Shown here piece by piece: positions 18,207 through 27,688 of a stretch of DNA of 50,640 nt. Positions within the stretch are counted from its first letter, which is position 1. Every line of letters begins with the position of its first letter. The translations under genes were made by a program, and so were the position numbers. The notes under the pieces were generated by a model. The model had not been told where the DNA came from. It made no database searches and saw only the letters and a list, made by a program, of their open reading frames with translations. Source of the stretch: CAZKFN01 sp964552035 (lineage in GTDB: Bacteria; Bacteroidota; Bacteroidia; Flavobacteriales_E; Vicingaceae); contig CAZKFN010000005.1 in assembly GCA_964552035.1 (NCBI GenBank), forward strand, positions 1 through 50,640. Direction: 5' to 3'.

Positions 18207-19346
18207 ATGGGAAAAAAAGTACGCATACTATGCCTTGACGGTGGTGGTATTAGAGGGATAATTCCCGCCACTGTTATGCAATATTTAGAAGAAAAGCTTA
18301 TCGAATTTTCAGAAAATAATGATGCTAGAATAGCAGATTATTTTGATATGATTGTAGGAACAAGTACTGGAGGGATTTTGGCTTGTTATTATTTATTCCC
18401 TAATCCAGAACGGCACCTCCCCAATACGCCCAATAGTAAATATACTGCTCGAGAAGCCTTAGAGTTTTACATCCATAAAGGGAAGTTTATCTTTGACGAT
18501 TCTAAGAAAAAATCTTGGTTTGGAATACGCCAACTTTTTAATGCAACTCGTTTTTCTTCAGACAATATTGAGTCTATCTTTAATGAACAATTTGGAGAGG
18601 TTATGTATAATGAACTTCTACAACGTTGTATTGTAACTGCCTATAATCTTCAAACACAGAAATCTATCTTTTTTAACAACAGAGAAAAAAGGCAAAAAGC
18701 TCAGGTTAGGAAATTTAAAATAAAGGATGTAGCACGCTCAACCTCAGCAGCACCTACTTATTTTTCACCAGCAAAAATTATCAATTATGCAAATAATTCC
18801 GAAATGGTGAACATAGATGGTGGAGTTTTTGGCAATAATCCTACAATGTGTGCTTATGCAGAAGCTAGAACAACTTATTTTGAAAGTGTAGCTATTACTC
18901 ATCCTTCTGCAAAAGACATGATGATACTTTCTATTGGAACTGGGTCTTCAAACATGGAATTAAAAAATGTCAGTAAATCTGGGGATTGGGGAGTCATCAA
19001 CTGGGCTAAATCCATTCCGGATATAATGATGGACGGAGGATTAGACACCGTTAATTATCAAGTTAATCTGCTTTTTGACACTTTAACAGGAGAAGATAAA
19101 AAAAACTATAAAAGGGTTGATGTTCCCGAAAGTTTGAGAAACGCTTATTATAATTCCGATATGTCTGACGCTTCCAAGGAGAATATAGACAAGTTACAAT
19201 CTGCAGGAAAGAAAACCATTGCAAATGCAAATAAGACTAAACCTAACGAACATACACTGGATGAATTCATTAGAAAACTGGTAGAAATAAATCGTTTAAT
19301 TAAGGAAGATGAAGCTAGTCTCCCCTCCAGTCCATCGACAGTGTAG
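18207..19346 (+). CDS. Patatin-like phospholipase
   Basis: The 379-residue protein is a cytosolic lipid acyl hydrolase with the patatin catalytic dyad. The oxyanion loop DGGGIRGIIP is at residues 11-20, the nucleophile elbow GTSTGG has Ser53, and the general base is Asp204 in DGGVFGNNP. The IKDVARSTSAAPTYF segment is also typical. The C-terminal 90 residues are hydrophilic, helical and not part of the core. Patatins in bacteria cleave membrane phospholipids or lipid esters, and some belong to CBASS defence systems. Here there is no neighbouring cyclase, so a housekeeping lipase is the plain reading. No signal peptide is present. Confidence 0.88.
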   Translation: MGKKVRILCLDGGGIRGIIPATVMQYLEEKLIEFSENNDARIADYFDMIVGTSTGGILACYYLFPNPERHLPNTPNSKYTAREALEFYIHKGKFIFDDSKKKSWFGIRQLFNATRFSSDNIESIFNEQFGEVMYNELLQRCIVTAYNLQTQKSIFFNNREKRQKAQVRKFKIKDVARSTSAAPTYFSPAKIINYANNSEMVNIDGGVFGNNPTMCAYAEARTTYFESVAITHPSAKDMMILSIGTGSSNMELKNVSKSGDWGVINWAKSIPDIMMDGGLDTVNYQVNLLFDTLTGEDKKNYKRVDVPESLRNAYYNSDMSDASKENIDKLQSAGKKTIANANKTKPNEHTLDEFIRKLVEINRLIKEDEASLPSSPSTV

Positions 19347-19413
19347 CATACAAGTTGCCTCATTACTTCATCCATTTTTATTATCTTAGCCAACAGATTT
19401 AAAACCTAAAATC

Positions 19414-20109
19414 ATGAAATATTTTCTAAGTTTTTTATTGGCAATGCTATTCCATTTCTACATTTTTTCACAAAATCTAATTGGAGCTTGGGAAACCGGA
19501 GATAAAGAAACCAGCGTTTTAACTTTTACGAAAGCTTATTATGTTTTTACAACATATAATTCAGAAAGTGGAGCATTTATCAGTACACAAGGTGGTTCGT
19601 GGAGTTTAGAAGGTCTACAATTAAAACAAGAAATTGAATTTAACTCTAAAGCTGCTGAAAAGGTAGGCACAACAGCTCAGTGGGAAATTAAAATATTTGA
19701 GGACAGTCTGTATATCCCTGCACTCAACAAAGGTTTTAAACGCATAGATAATGGAGGCCCAGGAGCTTTAGCCGGCTCTTGGTTAATGTCTGGAAGAACG
19801 GTAAAAGGGGAATTCACTTCTAGGGAAGGAAATAATCCAAGAAAAACCATGAAAATTTTATCTGGTACTCGTTTCCAATGGATTGCCTATAATACAGAAA
19901 AAAAAGAATTTATTGCTACTGGGGGACGTACTTATACTACGGAAAATGGGGAATATACCGAGGAAATAATCTTTTTCTCTAAAGACTCTTCACGTGTGGG
20001 TATGAATTTAAAATTCAAGTATGAACTTACCCCAGAAAATGATTGGAAACATCTTGGTTTTTCTACCCAAGGGGATCCAATTGATGAAACTTGGAGCATT
20101 AGACCCTAA
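19414..20109 (+). CDS. Secreted protein with two tandem beta-rich repeats
   Basis: The 231-residue protein has a signal peptide (1-19, ending FIFSQ). Two related halves follow: residues 22-110 (LIGAWETGDKE, YNSESGAFISTQGGSWSLEG) and 117-231 (LAGSWLMSGRT, YNTEKKEFIATGGRTYTTENG). Each begins with a LxGxW strand and ends in aromatic/charged strands, reminiscent of lipocalin-like or other small beta-barrel domains. I do not recognise an established function. The likely location is the periplasm or outside, and there is no lipobox. It is on the same strand as the patatin gene 67 bases upstream and could share its transcript. Confidence 0.7.
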   Translation: MKYFLSFLLAMLFHFYIFSQNLIGAWETGDKETSVLTFTKAYYVFTTYNSESGAFISTQGGSWSLEGLQLKQEIEFNSKAAEKVGTTAQWEIKIFEDSLYIPALNKGFKRIDNGGPGALAGSWLMSGRTVKGEFTSREGNNPRKTMKILSGTRFQWIAYNTEKKEFIATGGRTYTTENGEYTEEIIFFSKDSSRVGMNLKFKYELTPENDWKHLGFSTQGDPIDETWSIRP

Positions 20110-20173
20110 AACTTCCCCTTTTTAATCCAATAGACTTATATTTTCTTATTATTACTAACTAAAACCCCAATTC

Positions 20174-20518
20174 ATGTCTGAAGAAATGAAAGCTTGTCCT
20201 AAATGTGAATCTCCTTATGGTTATTTAATGACAGATTTAATTTATGCCTGTCCGGAATGCGGTCATGAATGGAATCCCAAAGAAGAAATTGAAGAAGCTA
20301 AAGAATTTAAAGTCCTAGATTCCAATGGTATGGAATTAAAAGATGGAGATGATGTTATTATAATTAAAAGTTTAGCCGTAAAAGGAGCTCCAAAACCTAT
20401 TAAAGCAGGCACAAAAGTCAAAAATATTCGATTGGTAGACAGCGATCATAACATTGATTGTAAAATCGATGGATTCGGCAAAATGGCTTTAAAATCAGAG
20501 TTTGTCAGAAAAGCTTAA
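20174..20518 (+). CDS. yjdM: Zinc-ribbon alkylphosphonate-associated protein, PhnA/YjdM family
   Basis: The 114-residue protein is a typical full-length member of this family. The N-terminal zinc ribbon has CPKC at residues 8-11 and CPEC at 26-29, followed by the conserved C-terminal domain with VLDSNGMELKDGDDV, LAVKGAPKPIKAGT and a final KSEFVRKA. The E. coli homologue was named PhnA but is not required for phosphonate use, so the historic 'phosphonoacetate hydrolase' label should not be applied. It is a small cytosolic protein of unknown role that often sits alone, as here, between unrelated genes. Confidence 0.9.
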   Translation: MSEEMKACPKCESPYGYLMTDLIYACPECGHEWNPKEEIEEAKEFKVLDSNGMELKDGDDVIIIKSLAVKGAPKPIKAGTKVKNIRLVDSDHNIDCKIDGFGKMALKSEFVRKA

Positions 20519-20593
20519 AAGTATAAATCCAACTTCACTCTTTTTATTGATATTGCATCATCCTTAATCAATGTATAGCGCTTAATTAATCTG

Positions 20594-20601
20594 TAAGTTT
20601 G
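20594..20601 (+). promoter_or_regulatory. Bacteroidetes -7 promoter element of the pseudouridine synthase gene
   Basis: TAAGTTTG matches TAnnTTTG and lies 20 bases before the ATG at 20622. Confidence 0.45.
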
Positions 20602-20621
20602 TAAAATATTTATATGTAACC

Positions 20622-21512
20622 ATGAGCGACTACAAAGGAGATAGAAAAGGTGGAAGAAAAAGGAATTTTGGGAATCATCCAAAAAGTACATCGAAAGAGA
20701 GGTACGCTTCTCCTAAACAAAAATTTTCTCCTCAAAACAAAAGAAAAGGCAAATTTGTCAAAAAAGAAACATCAAATGATGGAAGTATACGCCTCAATAA
20801 ATACATTGCAAATGCCGGTATTTGTTCCAGAAGAGAAGCCGATGATTTAATTATAGCTGGAGCTATAAAAATTAATGACAAAGTTGTTACGGAGCTTGGC
20901 ACTAAGGTTCAACCAAATGATATAGTACATTATGGAGGGGAATTGATTAGTAAAGAAAAAAAACAATATTTTTTACTCAATAAACCAAAAGGGTACATCA
21001 CTACTATGGATGATCCATTCAAAAGAAAGACAGTTATGGAGCTCATCGGAAAAGCTTGTAAAGAAAGAATATATCCTGTTGGTCGATTGGATCGAGCTAC
21101 CTCTGGACTTTTATTGTTTACCAATGATGGGCATTTAACCAAACGCCTTACCCACCCAAGCAGTAATGTTAGAAAGGTCTATCAAGTGAAATTAGACCAA
21201 AATGTTACTCAAAATCACTTGTTGGAATTAGTAGAAGGAATAGAATTAGAAGATGGTAGAAGCCATGCAGATAAAGCGTATTATAATCTAAGCAGCAACG
21301 ATAAATCAGAAATTGTACTAGAACTACATTCCGGCAAAAACCGCATCATACGAAGAATGATGGAAAGCTTGGGTTATAAGGTGGTTAAACTGGATCGTAT
21401 ACAGTTTGCTGGCTTAACCAAAAAGAACTTAATACGTGGACGATATCGACAGCTCAGTGATAAAGAAGTAGGTTTATTGCACAGAGTAGCAGGTTTGAGT
21501 TCGCGACAATAA
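20622..21512 (+). CDS. rRNA pseudouridine synthase, RsuA/RluB/RluF family
   Basis: The 296-residue enzyme converts a specific rRNA uridine to pseudouridine. After a basic, disordered N-terminus (1-55, many Lys/Arg, probably RNA-binding) comes an S4 domain (RLNKYIANAGICSRREADDLI, about 57-105). The catalytic domain follows with the active aspartate Asp157 in GRLDRATSGLL, the family motif KPKGYITTMDD and RKVYQVKL, and the end motif LHSGKNRIIRRMMESLGYKVVKLDRI. The motif layout fits the 23S enzymes RluB/RluF as well as RsuA; the exact target uridine cannot be chosen from this sequence. It is followed after 27 bases by the AsmA-like gene on the same strand. Confidence 0.88.
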   Translation: MSDYKGDRKGGRKRNFGNHPKSTSKERYASPKQKFSPQNKRKGKFVKKETSNDGSIRLNKYIANAGICSRREADDLIIAGAIKINDKVVTELGTKVQPNDIVHYGGELISKEKKQYFLLNKPKGYITTMDDPFKRKTVMELIGKACKERIYPVGRLDRATSGLLLFTNDGHLTKRLTHPSSNVRKVYQVKLDQNVTQNHLLELVEGIELEDGRSHADKAYYNLSSNDKSEIVLELHSGKNRIIRRMMESLGYKVVKLDRIQFAGLTKKNLIRGRYRQLSDKEVGLLHRVAGLSSRQ

Positions 21513-21539
21513 AAGCAATTATTCATAGTTATACGAACA

Positions 21540-24203
21540 ATGAAGACTTGGCATAAAATTTTAATTGCGCTTTCTCTTTTGTTGTTTCTACTCTTTGGTG
21601 GGATTTGGGCAACAGTACACTATTATAGCGGAGATATTAAAAATTATGTTATAACTTCAATCAACAAGCAACTCAAAACAAAGGTAGATGTTAAAGAAGT
21701 TAATATTAGCTTTTGGAAAAGTTTCCCCCAAACCGCAGTAGTTTTTAATGGGGTAGTAATATATGAGGTCGACAGCGAAAAAGACACCCTTTTATATGCC
21801 AAAAGTATTGCTACCAACTTTAGTCTTAAAGACCTCTATTTTGGAAATTACGAATTAAAAGGTTTAAAAATTGAAAATGGTTTTTGCCGTATGATGCGCT
21901 ATACGAATAAAGAAACCAATTATATCTTTTGGGAAGAAAGTATTTCTTCAAAAGAAGAAAAAGAAGATAATTTTTCCATCAACCTTAAAAAGGTTAACCT
22001 TAACAACATCTTTTTTGAATATACTGATTCTAGCAACGCATTAGAAATGTCTTTTCTAATTGATGATATGGAATTATCCGGGAATTTTAAAAATGATGTT
22101 TTTGATATGCAAATCAAAAGTGTCTTAAAACAAAGCTTTATTCAAAATGCAGACTTTACCTTTGTTAAAGATAAAACATTGTTCTTATATACACTTTCTA
22201 CCGTAGATAATAAAAAAGAAGCTGTTAGTTTTACTGATGCTAACTTGGGAATTGAGGGGATGAACTTTGCTTTAAAAGGGAAGGTCAACTACAGTGACCA
22301 ACCTCATATCAATTTTATCCTAAGAAGTACCAATACGGAATTAAGAAAAGCCATTGAATTGCTTCCCTCCAAAATAAAAGAAAGTTTTGCTGATTTTAAA
22401 ATCTATGGAGATGCTGAAATAAATGGTAGTATTGATGGAGCCTTATCTTCCATAGAACAACCTTCATTTCATTTTAGTTTTATCGTGAATGAAGGGCGAT
22501 TTGAGCAAAAGAAAAACAACATTATTTTTAAAGACAGCTATTTAAAAGGCACGATACATAATGGCGATGCACATACTCCCCAAAGTAGTATAATTTCTGT
22601 AGAAAACATCAAAACAAACTTCAATGGTGGAAATATAGAAGGTAAGATTTCTATAGAAAATTTTGAAAAGCCTCAATATCAATTTGTGGGAAAGATGAAT
22701 TTTGAACTTAAAGATGCTATCACGCTTTTTAAATGGGAGGATTTAAAACAAGTAACTGGAAAGGTGGATGCCCATTTAAACCTTTTTGGTCAATTGGAAA
22801 GCATTGACAATTACAGTTTGCAAGATTGGAAAAATTCTACAATTAAAGGCCAAATAAAATTAGAAGATATAGGTTTTTACTACAGCAATGGCCCTCAATA
22901 TATTCATCAAATTAACGGGACCTTACAATTGCAAAACAACAATGTTGATATTCGTTCTCTTGTTGCACTTGTTGATGAAAGCCAAGTTAAAATCCAAGGT
23001 TCTTTTAATAACTTAATTGGCTATTTAATAGAGCCGCATGAAATTTTGACTGTAGATGCTAAATTAAACAGCTCCAATATTCAATTAGAGGATTTTTTAG
23101 CAGCCAATCCTTCACAAGAAGATACTACAGAGTTTTTACTAAAAGTATCTCCTCAGCTTAAAATAAAACTACAAACAGATATTGAAAAACTTAGCTTTAA
23201 AAAATTTACACTCAATCATCTAAAAGCTGATTTTGTAGTAAACCAACAACAAATTAGCAGTAGAAACATCAACTTTCAAACTTTAGGAGGAAATGTTAAA
23301 GGGGATTTATTTATCCGTGAAAACGTAAAAGATCTCAGCACTTTTGCTCAATTTTCTATTCAAAAAATCAACATTAAAGAACTTTTTTATGTGTTTGATA
23401 ACTTTGATCAGCAAACTCTAATAAGTGATAATCTAGAAGGGATTGCTACTGCTGATATTGAATATTCTTGTCAATGGTCTAAAAATTTAGTTGCAGACTT
23501 AAGTACCCTAACGGTATCTAGCAATATCTTCATAGAAAAGGGGGAACTCAACAATTTTAAACCCTTGGAAAGCCTCTCCTCTTTTGTAGCTCTTGATGAA
23601 TTGAAAAGGGTAAAATTCAGCAACCTACAAAATCAAATATTAATAAAAGATCAAACCATTTTTATTCCCAATTTTGATGTTAATTCCTCAGCTTTAAATA
23701 TTGGAATTAAAGGAAAACATTTATTTGACAACCATATAGACTATAGTTTTACTCTACTTTTAAACGAAATTTTAAGCAAAAAAGTTAGAAAACCTAAAAG
23801 CAATGAGTTTGGTTATGTTGAAGATGACGGTTTAGGAAGAACAAAGCTCTTTATAAAAATGACTGGAACCATAGACCATCCAAAATTCAGCTACGATAAA
23901 GAAGCCTTAAAAGAGCATCTCAAAACAGAAGTAGATAAAGAAAAGAAAACCATTAAGTCAATGCTAAATCAAGAATTTGGTTTGTATAAACGAGATACTT
24001 CACTTCAGCAGTTGCCAAAAACTCCAGAAAGTAAAAGTCTACCCTTTGAAATTGAATGGGATGAAGAAAAGCATGAAGAAGTACTTCCTTCTGAGGAAAG
24101 ATTAAAAAGCATAAAAAAGGAAGAAAAAAAGCAAAAAGAAAAAGGAAAACTTGGTAAGTTTTTCGACAAACATGCTCAACCAAATGAAGAGGAATATGAA
24201 TAA
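21540..24203 (+). CDS. AsmA-like protein
   Basis: The 887-residue protein has one N-terminal membrane helix (about 6-27, ILIALSLLLFLLFGGIWATV), then a very long, beta-strand-rich periplasmic region. The opening VTSINKQLKTKVDVKEVNISFWKSFPQTAV is the AsmA N-terminal signature as found in Bacteroidetes. The middle has repeated lipophilic amphipathic strands, and a C-terminal AsmA_2-like block (LEGIATADIEYSC ... VNSSALNIGIKGKHLFDNHIDYSFTLLL). The last 80 residues are very rich in Lys and Glu. AsmA-like/TamB proteins bridge the envelope and are implicated in phospholipid traffic to the outer membrane. A role in lipid transfer is therefore likely from family knowledge, not shown here. Confidence 0.85.
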   Translation: MKTWHKILIALSLLLFLLFGGIWATVHYYSGDIKNYVITSINKQLKTKVDVKEVNISFWKSFPQTAVVFNGVVIYEVDSEKDTLLYAKSIATNFSLKDLYFGNYELKGLKIENGFCRMMRYTNKETNYIFWEESISSKEEKEDNFSINLKKVNLNNIFFEYTDSSNALEMSFLIDDMELSGNFKNDVFDMQIKSVLKQSFIQNADFTFVKDKTLFLYTLSTVDNKKEAVSFTDANLGIEGMNFALKGKVNYSDQPHINFILRSTNTELRKAIELLPSKIKESFADFKIYGDAEINGSIDGALSSIEQPSFHFSFIVNEGRFEQKKNNIIFKDSYLKGTIHNGDAHTPQSSIISVENIKTNFNGGNIEGKISIENFEKPQYQFVGKMNFELKDAITLFKWEDLKQVTGKVDAHLNLFGQLESIDNYSLQDWKNSTIKGQIKLEDIGFYYSNGPQYIHQINGTLQLQNNNVDIRSLVALVDESQVKIQGSFNNLIGYLIEPHEILTVDAKLNSSNIQLEDFLAANPSQEDTTEFLLKVSPQLKIKLQTDIEKLSFKKFTLNHLKADFVVNQQQISSRNINFQTLGGNVKGDLFIRENVKDLSTFAQFSIQKINIKELFYVFDNFDQQTLISDNLEGIATADIEYSCQWSKNLVADLSTLTVSSNIFIEKGELNNFKPLESLSSFVALDELKRVKFSNLQNQILIKDQTIFIPNFDVNSSALNIGIKGKHLFDNHIDYSFTLLLNEILSKKVRKPKSNEFGYVEDDGLGRTKLFIKMTGTIDHPKFSYDKEALKEHLKTEVDKEKKTIKSMLNQEFGLYKRDTSLQQLPKTPESKSLPFEIEWDEEKHEEVLPSEERLKSIKKEEKKQKEKGKLGKFFDKHAQPNEEEYE

Positions 24204-24292
24204 CAAAGGCTTTAAAGTGAAACATAGCAACCTTAACCTTAAATTTTACGTCTTTCCTTTGATCACTAGTATAAAAAAATTGTAGGAAGGTT

Positions 24293-25840
24293 TTGAATAT
24301 ATACTCAAAAAAACAAAAGTGGAAGCTACTTTTAGCAACTCTTGCGGTTTTAATCATCATTATTTCATTGTGGTACACCAATGTTTTGGTCCAAGAAGTT
24401 GCCAAGGAAGAAAGAATTAAAGCAAAAGCATGGGCCGAAGCCATTCAAAGAAGAGCACTATTAGTTAATTATACTCAAGAACTTTTCCAGAAAATTTCAA
24501 TAGAAGAGCGGAATAAGATTGAAATATGGGCTGAAGCCAACCGCGGCGTTGCCACCGCTCCAGATAATGTATTGGGGATTTATACCAAAATTCTTTTTAG
24601 CAATACTACCATTCCGATTATTCTTACCAACTCTGAAGATGAGATTATTACCTATAAAAACATCGATGAAGAAAAAGCGAAAAATGAGCGATATTTAAAA
24701 AGTAAGTTGGCTGAAATGAAAAACCGAAATGACCCAGTAGAGATTAATTATTTTGGCTCTCAAGTTAACCTATTGTATTACGATGAAAGTACTATTTTCG
24801 CAGAATTAAGAGAAGTATTGGAAGAACAGGTCCGCTCTTTTAGTCAAGATATTATTACAAATTCCGCTTCAGTACCAGTAATTTATACCGATAGTAGTCA
24901 AAAAAATGTTTTAGCTTTTGGAAATATTGATGCTGAAAAAATAAAAGACAGCAATTACGTGCATCAGCTAATAGAAAAGATGAGGGCAACCAACCCCCCC
25001 TTAAAAATTACCTTAGGCGACCACGAACCAAAATATATCTTTTATAGCGATTCCCCTCTCTTGGTTAAACTAAAGTTTTATCCCTACATACAACTTGGAG
25101 TAATTGCACTTTTCTTATTGATAGCCTACTCCTTATTTAGCACAGCTAGAAAATCTGAACAAAATCAAGTTTGGGTAGGAATGGCCAAAGAAACAGCCCA
25201 TCAATTAGGTACCCCCTTATCTTCCCTTTTGGCATGGATAGAGGTATTAAAAATAAAAAATGTCGATGAAAATATTGTTAATGAAATTCGCAAAGATTTG
25301 GGGAGACTGGAAACCATTACCAATCGTTTTTCTAAAATTGGCTCTTCTCCTAAATTGAAACAAGAAAACATTAATGAAGTGATTGAACATACACTCATTT
25401 ATTTAAAAAGACGCATTTCTAAAAAAGTTAAATTCAATCATACGACCTCCAATGGGCATGAGGTTTTTGCCTGTATTAATATCCCTCTTTTGGAATGGGT
25501 TTTAGAAAATATTATTAAAAATGCAGTGGATGCAACTGTAGGTGAAGGCACAGTTGACATTCATGTTACCGACCAATCTCAATTTGTCTATATAGACATT
25601 ACAGACAATGGAAAGGGAATCCCAAAAACAGCAAGAAAAACTGTTTTTCAACCAGGGTACACGACTAAACAAAGGGGCTGGGGCTTAGGTCTTTCTCTAA
25701 CCAAAAGAATCATAGAGAACTATCACTCTGGAAAAGTGTTTGTTAAACAATCAGAAGTAAATAAAGGAACTACGTTTAGAATCGTACTCAATAAAGTCAC
25801 TCAAAATGGCAGGAATATACATTCATATTCCTTTTTGTAA
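24293..25840 (+). CDS. Membrane sensor histidine kinase
   Basis: The 515-residue protein starts at TTG 24293; no ATG comes before the first membrane helix. Helix 1 is about 11-29, a periplasmic sensor region spans 30-262, and helix 2 is about 263-282. The kinase core follows: H-box ETAHQLGTPLSSLLAW with phosphoacceptor His303, N-box ENIIKNAVDA, G1 DITDNGKGIP, F-box VFQPGYTT and G2 GWGLGLSL. This H-box wording is common in Bacteroidetes kinases. No response regulator gene is adjacent, so it is an orphan and its partner is unknown. The C-terminal 12 or so residues run on into the hemW gene (35-base overlap). The signal sensed is unknown. Confidence 0.88.
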   Translation: MNIYSKKQKWKLLLATLAVLIIIISLWYTNVLVQEVAKEERIKAKAWAEAIQRRALLVNYTQELFQKISIEERNKIEIWAEANRGVATAPDNVLGIYTKILFSNTTIPIILTNSEDEIITYKNIDEEKAKNERYLKSKLAEMKNRNDPVEINYFGSQVNLLYYDESTIFAELREVLEEQVRSFSQDIITNSASVPVIYTDSSQKNVLAFGNIDAEKIKDSNYVHQLIEKMRATNPPLKITLGDHEPKYIFYSDSPLLVKLKFYPYIQLGVIALFLLIAYSLFSTARKSEQNQVWVGMAKETAHQLGTPLSSLLAWIEVLKIKNVDENIVNEIRKDLGRLETITNRFSKIGSSPKLKQENINEVIEHTLIYLKRRISKKVKFNHTTSNGHEVFACINIPLLEWVLENIIKNAVDATVGEGTVDIHVTDQSQFVYIDITDNGKGIPKTARKTVFQPGYTTKQRGWGLGLSLTKRIIENYHSGKVFVKQSEVNKGTTFRIVLNKVTQNGRNIHSYSFL

Positions 25841-26924
25841 ACAAGCTTGCAGTTATTGTAGCTTTCATTTTTCTACTGTTCTTACTCGGAAAAGTGATAT
25901 GATTCATGCTATACTTCAAGAGACAGCGCAACGTAAATTCTATTTGCAAAATCAACCCATCAGCAGTATCTATTTTGGTGGTGGAACTCCCTCTATTCTA
26001 GATACTAAAGAGCTGCTCCAGCTTTTCGATGGGCTGTATCAAAATTTTGAGGTTTTAGAAGATGCAGAAATTACTTTAGAGGCTAATCCCGATGATTTAA
26101 GTAAAAGCAAGCTAAAAGAACTTCGTCAAACTCCTATCAATCGATTAAGCATAGGAGTGCAATCTTTTTTCGAAGTAGATTTAAGGTTTATGAATAGAGC
26201 TCACTCTGCCAAAGAAGCAAAAGAAAGTATTTTACTTGCTCAAGATATGGGATTTCATCAACTTAATATGGATTTAATTTTTGGGGCACAAACAACCAGC
26301 AATCAAATGTGGGAAGAAAATCTTTTGCAATTTTTTGAACTTGATATTCCTCATTTATCGGCATACTCTTTGACGGTTGAGGAAAATACTTTGATAGCAA
26401 ACCAGATTAAAAAAGGTAAAATTAAAGCCCTAGATGATGAAAAAAGTTATTGGCAATATATCCGATTGCAAGAACTTATAAAAGCCCATGGTTTTGAACA
26501 ATACGAGGTTTCTAATTATTGCAAAAATCAGCAATATGCAAAACATAATACCTCCTATTGGCAGGGAAAAGGGTATTTAGGCTTAGGACCTTCAGCTCAC
26601 TCTTTTAACAAAAATAGCCGACAATGGAATATTAGCAATAATGCGCTTTATATCAAAAATTTAAAAGAGGGGAAAGAATATTTTGAAGTTGAGATGCTTA
26701 GTGAAACAGATCGATATCATGAATTACTTATCATGTCTTTAAGAACAAAATGGGGAATTAAATTCGCTGATCTTCATGCCTTTTCTAAACTTATTATTTC
26801 CCACTTCTATGAGTCCCTTAAAAGAATTCCAAAAGAAAAAATCATTTTAAAAGAGGACTCCTTAAAAGTAAACCCAAGTTATTTGTTTCAATCGGATGAA
26901 ATCATAAGGAAATTGATGTTGTAA
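25806..26924 (+). CDS. hemW: Radical SAM haem chaperone HemW
   Basis: The 372-residue protein begins MAGIYIHIPFCKQACSYCSF, the radical SAM cluster motif being Cys11, Cys15 and Cys18. Further motifs are SIYFGGGTPSIL, EITLEANPDD, NRLSIGVQSF, MDLIFGAQTT and the HemN C-terminal type segment. The HemN-specific fourth cysteine (CxC) is missing, as is usual in HemW. HemW binds haem and inserts it into respiratory enzymes; the older name 'coproporphyrinogen III oxidase-like' is misleading. The ATG lies inside the end of the histidine kinase gene (35-base overlap), so the two are cotranscribed. A cbb3 oxidase cluster lies about 12 kb away in the same window and would be a plausible haem client. Confidence 0.9.
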   Translation: MAGIYIHIPFCKQACSYCSFHFSTVLTRKSDMIHAILQETAQRKFYLQNQPISSIYFGGGTPSILDTKELLQLFDGLYQNFEVLEDAEITLEANPDDLSKSKLKELRQTPINRLSIGVQSFFEVDLRFMNRAHSAKEAKESILLAQDMGFHQLNMDLIFGAQTTSNQMWEENLLQFFELDIPHLSAYSLTVEENTLIANQIKKGKIKALDDEKSYWQYIRLQELIKAHGFEQYEVSNYCKNQQYAKHNTSYWQGKGYLGLGPSAHSFNKNSRQWNISNNALYIKNLKEGKEYFEVEMLSETDRYHELLIMSLRTKWGIKFADLHAFSKLIISHFYESLKRIPKEKIILKEDSLKVNPSYLFQSDEIIRKLML

Positions 26925-27030
26925 ATTAAAATAGTAGCTATTGTATAAGAAAATAAATTAATTGAAAGGAAAACTCTCTTTTTGTAAAATTTATGAATTC
27001 TTTTAGTAAGATTATAAAAAATTAATTATT

Positions 27031-27633
27031 ATGAAAAAATTATACTTATTTATTGCAATAATTTTTGCAATTTCAATGACGGCCAATGCTCAATATGGGA
27101 AACGCCCAGGTAGTGGCTCAGATACAAAATTTGGTGTTAAAGCTGGAGCAAACTTGGCTAATATGGTAGGTGATGACATTAAAGATAGTGATATCCTTTT
27201 TGGTTTCCATGTAGGTGGATATGCTCAATTTGGTTTGTCTAATGCTTTTGCACTTCAAGGAGAATTGCTATTTGATACGAAGGGAGCAAAGGATAAGGAT
27301 ACAAACATCTCACTAAATCTTAGTTATATTAGCATTCCTATCTTAGCAAAGGTTATGTTTGGAGAAGGCTTTAATGTTCACGCCGGACCACAGATTGGAA
27401 TTCTTGTTTCTTCAAAATCAGACGGAGAAGATCTAAGCAAATTCTACAAGAGTACAGATATTGGCGGAGCTGTTGGACTTGGATATGAATTAGAATCCGG
27501 TTTAAACTTTAATGCTCGTTATTCAATGAGCTTAACAACAATAGGCGAAAAAATTGAACTTCCTCTAGTAGGAGACTTTGAAGCAGATATCAAGAACTCT
27601 GTTATTTCAATTAGCGTTGGCTATTCTTTTTAA
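27031..27633 (+). CDS. Outer-membrane beta-barrel protein, porin/OmpW-like (PorT type)
   Basis: The 200-residue protein has a signal peptide (1-20, ending ANAQ). A compact barrel follows, with alternating hydrophobic strands: FGVKAGANLANMVGD, FGFHVGGYAQFGLSN, FALQGELLFDTKG, LSYISIPILAKVMFG, NVHAGPQIGILVSS and a final strand VISISVGYSF ending in phenylalanine, the usual outer-membrane insertion signal. This fits the 'outer membrane beta-barrel' (OMP_b-brl/PorT) family widespread in Bacteroidetes. The function is unknown; small pore, assembly factor or structural protein are all possible. It stands alone with a terminator behind it. Confidence 0.8.
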   Translation: MKKLYLFIAIIFAISMTANAQYGKRPGSGSDTKFGVKAGANLANMVGDDIKDSDILFGFHVGGYAQFGLSNAFALQGELLFDTKGAKDKDTNISLNLSYISIPILAKVMFGEGFNVHAGPQIGILVSSKSDGEDLSKFYKSTDIGGAVGLGYELESGLNFNARYSMSLTTIGEKIELPLVGDFEADIKNSVISISVGYSF

Positions 27634-27657
27634 GACAAAAATTCTATAAAACAGTAT

Positions 27658-27687
27658 AAAGGTTAATAGATTTATTAACCTTTTTTT
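27658..27687. terminator. Bidirectional intrinsic terminator between the barrel gene and der
   Basis: AAAGGTTAATA and TATTAACCTTT form a stem with a short loop, followed by TTTTTTT on the plus strand and preceded by A residues. It separates the convergent gene ends at 27633 and 27689. Confidence 0.8.
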
Positions 27688-27688
27688 A

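Noticed and set aside
18207..20109. CBASS or other anti-phage system around the patatin gene
   Set aside because: There is no nucleotide cyclase, Cap gene or other defence partner nearby. The neighbours are a secreted protein and a thioredoxin-like lipoprotein.
23953..24444. 163-residue minus-strand open frame across the AsmA/kinase junction
   Set aside because: Phe/His-rich shadow of the Lys/Glu-rich tail of the AsmA-like protein. No signal or motif.
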